From contig JBHJHE010000058.1 of the NCBI GenBank assembly GCA_050331095.1, positions 1-15,561 on the forward strand: a stretch of 15,561 bases of DNA, read 5' to 3'. The notes under the pieces were generated by a model. The model was not told where the DNA came from. It searched no databases and worked only from the letters and a program-made list of their open reading frames with translations. This document shows positions 14,005 to 15,561 of this stretch, one piece after another. Position numbers and translations under genes: made by a program. Source of the stretch: MED-G105 sp050331095 (lineage in GTDB: Bacteria; Pseudomonadota; Alphaproteobacteria; Caulobacterales; Parvularculaceae). The stretch's first letter is position 1, and the number at the start of each line of letters is the position of its first letter.

Positions 14005-15021
14005 ATGCCCCTCGACCGACTGTCGCGCCTCGCCCGCGCCATCTCCACCGCCGTCGCGCTCGCCGCCGCCGCGGGCTGCCTCGCCGTCATGCCGGCCATC
14101 GCGCCGTCGGCGAAGGACGTCGAGGCGAACATCAGCGCCGACTTCCCGTACGACTACGAATATGTGGACGTACGCGGCGCCCGCATGGCCTACGTCGAGG
14201 CGGGCGATCCGGAGGGGCCGCCGATCCTCCTTGTCCACGGCAATCCGACGAGCGCCTACCTGTGGCGCAACGTCATCCCGAAACTTGAACGATCCGGACG
14301 CGTCATCGCCGGCGAGCTCATCGGCATGGGGCGCAGCGACAAGCCGGCGATCGACTATCGCTTCGCTGACCATGCGGCCTATTTCGCCGGCTTCGTCGAG
14401 GCCATGGGGCTGAGGAACGTGACGCTCGTTCTCCACGACTGGGGCGGCGGGGTCGGCTTCGACTACGCGGCGCGCCATGAGGACAATGTGCGCGCTATCG
14501 CCTTTATGGAGGCGGTGGCGAAACCGATGTCGTTGAAAGAGGCGGATCTTCCGACCCGATATCTTTTCTCGAGGCTCCGCGATCCGAAGGCGGGCTGGCG
14601 CATCGCGGCCGAGGACAATTACTTCGTCGAAAAAATGCTGCCGATGATGTCGGGCCGACAGCTGAGCGAGGCGGAGATGGCGGTCTACCGCGCGCCCTAT
14701 CCGACGGTGGAGAGCCGGCGGCCCGTGGCGCAATGGCCGCGTGAAATCCCGCTCGACGGCGAACCGGCGGACAATGTCGCGCGCATCGGCGCCAATTTCG
14801 AATGGCTTCGGGGGGCGGAAACGCCGCTTTTGTTTCTGTACGGCGAACCCGGAATGATTTTCACCGAGGATCAGCGCGACGTCCTAAAGCGCGAATTGCC
14901 TCGTATGGAGATGGTCTCGGTCGGCTCGGGCTTCCATTATCTGCAGGAAGTCCAGCCGAGCCGCATCGGCGAGGCGCTCGCTGAGTGGATCGATGGAGCG
15001 CCGGCGAGCGACGACGGCTAG
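14005..15021 (+). CDS. Haloalkane dehalogenase, HLD-II (DhaA/LinB-like), with an N-terminal export signal
   Basis: Alpha/beta-hydrolase predicted to replace a halogen with a hydroxyl on haloalkanes. The full HLD-II pentad is present: Asn80 in HGNPTSAYLWR, nucleophile Asp145 and halide-binding Trp146 in LVLHDWGGGVGFDYA, Glu169 in FMEAV, and His311 in GFHYLQE. The spacings 65, 1, 24 and 142 equal those of DhaA (N41, D106, W107, E130, H272). Other family segments include IGMGRSDKPAIDYRFADH, FVEKMLPMMS, ESRRPVAQWPREIP and GEPADNV. ATG 14005 is chosen because GGAG lies 8 bases upstream; ATG 13978 is in frame but weaker. About 39 residues precede the family start: a basic MPLDRLSRLAR, a hydrophobic Ala-rich core and AAGC, a possible lipobox, so the enzyme is probably periplasmic or lipidated. 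Its stop codon falls inside a palindromic repeat. Confidence 0.92.
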   Translation: MPLDRLSRLARAISTAVALAAAAGCLAVMPAIAPSAKDVEANISADFPYDYEYVDVRGARMAYVEAGDPEGPPILLVHGNPTSAYLWRNVIPKLERSGRVIAGELIGMGRSDKPAIDYRFADHAAYFAGFVEAMGLRNVTLVLHDWGGGVGFDYAARHEDNVRAIAFMEAVAKPMSLKEADLPTRYLFSRLRDPKAGWRIAAEDNYFVEKMLPMMSGRQLSEAEMAVYRAPYPTVESRRPVAQWPREIPLDGEPADNVARIGANFEWLRGAETPLLFLYGEPGMIFTEDQRDVLKRELPRMEMVSVGSGFHYLQEVQPSRIGEALAEWIDGAPASDDG

Positions 15022-15060
15022 AGCATTCCGTTTTCTGATTGAATCAGTCGGATGCCCTAG
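15018..15060. repeat. GAGCAT-type palindromic intergenic element
   Basis: Nested palindrome. The outer arms CTAGAGCATTCCG (15018-15030) and CGGATGCCCTAG (15049-15060) pair with a mismatch and a bulge. They enclose a perfect TGATTGAATCA (15036-15046). The following GATTCTTGGGTTTGAGC (from about 15060) matches the usual tail of these elements, which recur in alphaproteobacterial intergenic regions (established from memory). The TAG of the dehalogenase is part of the left arm. The structure may also end or stabilise that mRNA. Confidence 0.65.
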
Positions 15061-15438
15061 ATTCTTGGGTTTGAGCGCCTGAGACGATCTTCGTCCAATC
15101 CAGGACGAACGCCCGGCGCTCCAGCCCGCGAGCCAACGCGCGAGGCGCGCCGCGCGCGTTGCGCCAGCCCGTCTTAACGCTCTCTTCGAGGCCGGCGGCC
15201 TGCACCGTCAAAACAAGGCGCGCCTCGGACGATGCGGGCGTCGGCGGCCGTAGGTCCGTCTCCCGACTTTTGCGAGTTGCTAATCGGCTTCGACAAGCTC
15301 GGCGAGGCGATCCCCAGCCGGCGCGCAAGTCCCCGGTCCAGCGTTCGGCGCAGCGAACGCCCTGGCCGTTAAGCGTGCAAGCGCGCCCGCATTTCTCCGT
15401 CGCGACGAGGTCCGCGCTTTCTAGGTGTTTCGTCCCAG
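15061..15438. other. Intergenic stretch with no convincing gene
   Basis: About 380 bases without a plus-strand open frame of useful length. A minus-strand frame crosses it but runs into the insertion-sequence start and into the palindromic element, and looks like random GC-rich translation. A hairpin is visible at 15338-15365 (10-bp stem with a 2-base bulge, loop GCGCAG) without a T-run. The stretch may hold a decayed gene or insertion-flank debris; nothing can be named. Confidence 0.5.
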
Positions 15439-15561
15439 TGTGTGGTGGTAAGCTGACGCCACCGCAGAAGGACGAGCTATGGGCCAGGTACTCCATGGAT
15501 GCGCCACGACCACGCACGCCGTCCGAGCGGCGATACAGCGATCGAAGGCTACGGTCCCGGA
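15439..15561 (+). mobile_element. Left end of an IS481-type insertion sequence (cut by the window edge)
   Basis: The sequence from about 15439, TGTGTGGTGGTAAGCTGACGCC followed by ACC, starts with the TGT typical of IS481-family ends and contains GGTGG-N10-CCACC. It directly precedes the transposase start. The exact terminal base cannot be fixed without the right end, and no target duplication can be checked. Confidence 0.55.
15479..15561 (+). CDS. IS481-type transposase, N-terminal 27 codons (3' partial)
   Basis: ATG 15479 with AAGGA 9 bases upstream opens a frame that runs off the window. It translates as MGQVLHGCATTTHAV followed by RAAIQRSKATVP. This matches the recurrent N-terminus MGQVLHGSATTT-AVRRAIQRS of IS481-type transposases, the beginning of the helix-turn-helix region before the catalytic DDE domain. 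The DDE core is outside the window, so whether the element is intact is unknown. Confidence 0.75.
   Translation, partial: MGQVLHGCATTTHAVRAAIQRSKATVP

Noticed and set aside
15338..15365. Hairpin in the gene-poor stretch as a terminator
   Set aside because: Stem with a 2-base bulge and no T-run on either strand.
15044..15517. 157-codon minus-strand open frame
   Set aside because: It starts inside the insertion-sequence transposase region, ends in the palindromic repeat, has no ribosome-binding site I can see, and its translation is a low-information Arg/Ala/Gly mixture.

Overview
This is a GC-rich window (roughly 70% by eye) from an alphaproteobacterium. The evidence is a chromosomal block of housekeeping genes typical of that class (a TipF-like EAL protein, a CECR5/TIGR01459-type HAD phosphatase, ribF, ileS, lspA, a DUF3035/BamF-type lipoprotein, mutL), a GAGCAT-type palindromic intergenic element, and strong use of C/G-ending codons. 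I cannot name the genus; a member of the Caulobacterales/Parvularculales/Rhizobiales neighbourhood is plausible.

Layout. (1) 2-568: 3' part of an OmpA-family envelope protein, ended by a clear terminator. (2) 733-3865: TipF-like degenerate EAL membrane protein, HAD hydrolase and ribF; the last two overlap by 4 bases. (3) 3862-5436: a regulatory island with lower GC around its centre. A small exported protein (minus strand) converges on ribF. An OxyR-like LysR regulator lacking the peroxidatic cysteine is read rightwards. The roughly 310 bases between their start codons hold a candidate minus-strand small RNA (anti-Shine-Dalgarno C-rich loop, then a strong terminator) and two near-identical ATAG-N7-(C/T)TAT operator-like sites. 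(4) 5553-6779: an exported coiled-coil protein of unknown function. (5) 6892-13039: ileS, lspA, a BamF-type lipoprotein and mutL. The first three are joined by 4-base start/stop overlaps. ileS carries a roughly 530-base internal stretch with foreign codon usage over its editing domain. (6) 12999-15021: a LysR regulator divergent from a haloalkane dehalogenase (HLD-II subfamily) with a complete catalytic pentad and an added export signal. (7) 15018-15561: a palindromic repeat element, about 380 bases without a convincing gene, and the first 27 codons of an IS481-type transposase running off the window.

How it fits together. Most of the window is core metabolism and envelope biology: lipoprotein maturation (LspA) next to a probable outer-membrane lipoprotein, flavin cofactor synthesis, isoleucine charging and mismatch repair. 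The accessory content sits in the two LysR-controlled units and at the right edge. The best candidate for something undescribed is the regulator / small RNA / small exported protein cluster at 3862-5436. Its geometry resembles oxyR-oxyS of enteric bacteria, and the RNA shape resembles the CCUCCUCCC-loop small RNAs known from other alphaproteobacteria. This rests on sequence reading alone.
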